From Chloroflexota bacterium (GTDB lineage Bacteria > Chloroflexota > UBA11872): a stretch of DNA of 34,593 nucleotides. The notes below the pieces were generated by a model. The model searched no databases and was not told where the DNA came from. It was given only the letters and a program-made list of their open reading frames with translations. Below are positions 33,994 to 34,593 of this stretch, one piece after another. Location of the stretch: NCBI GenBank assembly GCA_009839425.1, contig VXPS01000110.1, forward strand, positions 1 through 34,593. Reading direction: 5' to 3'. Position 1 is the first letter of the stretch; each line of letters starts with the position of its first letter. The position numbers were made by a program, and so were the translations under genes.

Positions 33994-34593
33994 GTGAGTG
34001 TCGGCAGCTCGCGGCGGGCCGTGCTTGTGGTCGCCGTTGGCCTGATGGCGCTGGCTGGCTGCGGGGAGGGGAGCGGGCCGACGACCGCGACGCCGGCGCC
34101 AGCGGTCGCCATCGAGTCGACGCCGACGCCCGAGCCGACGCCCGTCGAGGCACCGCCAGCTACCCCGGACACGACGCCGGGTCCGGCACTGCCGCCGCTG
34201 CCTGGCACCGGGGCCGATGGGCAGCCGATCAAGACCGAGGCGTACTCGCTTGAGGACTACGCGACGGACGTGGGCAAGGACGGGAGCCGTACGCGGCGCG
34301 GGCAGGGCTCGGAAAGTTCGATCGTCTCGCTGCCGCCGGGCGAGAGCTTCTACGTGACGTTCAGCGTGACTCTCAACTTTGGGATTGTGCAGATTGCGTG
34401 GAGCTCGGTTGGCGGCGATTCGAGGGACGCGACGCCTGAAGCCGGCCGGACGCCGTCCGGTGAGCCTGAGTCGGTGGCAAGCGGAACCGCGCAGATCGCG
34501 TTGGACGATGGGACCGCCTTGATCGGTCCGGTCAGGACCGCAATTGCGCTCCAGATTCAGTCGAGTGACACCGGGTCACGGTGGACGCTGAGG
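33994..34593 (+). CDS. Secreted lipoprotein of unknown function, 3' end outside window
   Basis: GTG at 33994: VSVGSSRRAVLVVAVGLMALAGCGEGSGPTTATPAPAVAIESTPTPEPTPVEAPP...; lipobox LAGC then Pro/Thr linker; frame open to window end (absent from ORF track). Confidence 0.7.
   Translation, partial: MSVGSSRRAVLVVAVGLMALAGCGEGSGPTTATPAPAVAIESTPTPEPTPVEAPPATPDTTPGPALPPLPGTGADGQPIKTEAYSLEDYATDVGKDGSRTRRGQGSESSIVSLPPGESFYVTFSVTLNFGIVQIAWSSVGGDSRDATPEAGRTPSGEPESVASGTAQIALDDGTALIGPVRTAIALQIQSSDTGSRWTLR

Noticed and set aside
1-34593. tRNA, rRNA and CRISPR arrays
   Set aside because: Scanned by eye; no cloverleaf, rRNA-conserved segment or repeat-spacer array recognised. Not equivalent to a tRNAscan/Rfam run.

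Overview
34.6 kb GC-rich bacterial window. Gene content (TIGR03662-like 'YYY' membrane protein plus TIGR03663-like protein) suggests a Chloroflexota-type genome; this lineage call is inference. No rRNA, tRNA or CRISPR was recognised. Left part: ABC-2 permease genes, an MMPL/RND transporter next to an MpaB/DUF2236-type oxygenase, GNAT, gamma-glutamyltransferase, a 15-repeat Cys-paired RCC1-like secreted protein, a CopG/BrnA-type antitoxin with an apparent toxin remnant, a methyltransferase with no canonical start codon, a NatAB-like ABC exporter, and a glycine-rich surface or tail-like protein. Middle: NHL propeller, HAD, YjbQ, a frameshifted solute-binding lipoprotein, and a tightly coupled three-gene operon (YYY protein, HGP/DE protein, FAD oxidoreductase) that is the best candidate for an undescribed system. 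Right part: MATE and ComB, a decayed IS5-like zone (internally deleted IS with inverted ends and an apparent target duplication, nested in a dispersed hairpin repeat; a second IS remnant that truncates a ThuA-like pseudogene), PEP-hydrolase-like protein, a coupled pair of amidohydrolases in which one member lacks the metal-binding motif, DegT aminotransferase, SRPBCC, Gfo/Idh/MocA, SMP-30, and a partial lipoprotein running off the end. All calls are from reading the sequence and motif knowledge; no database search was run.
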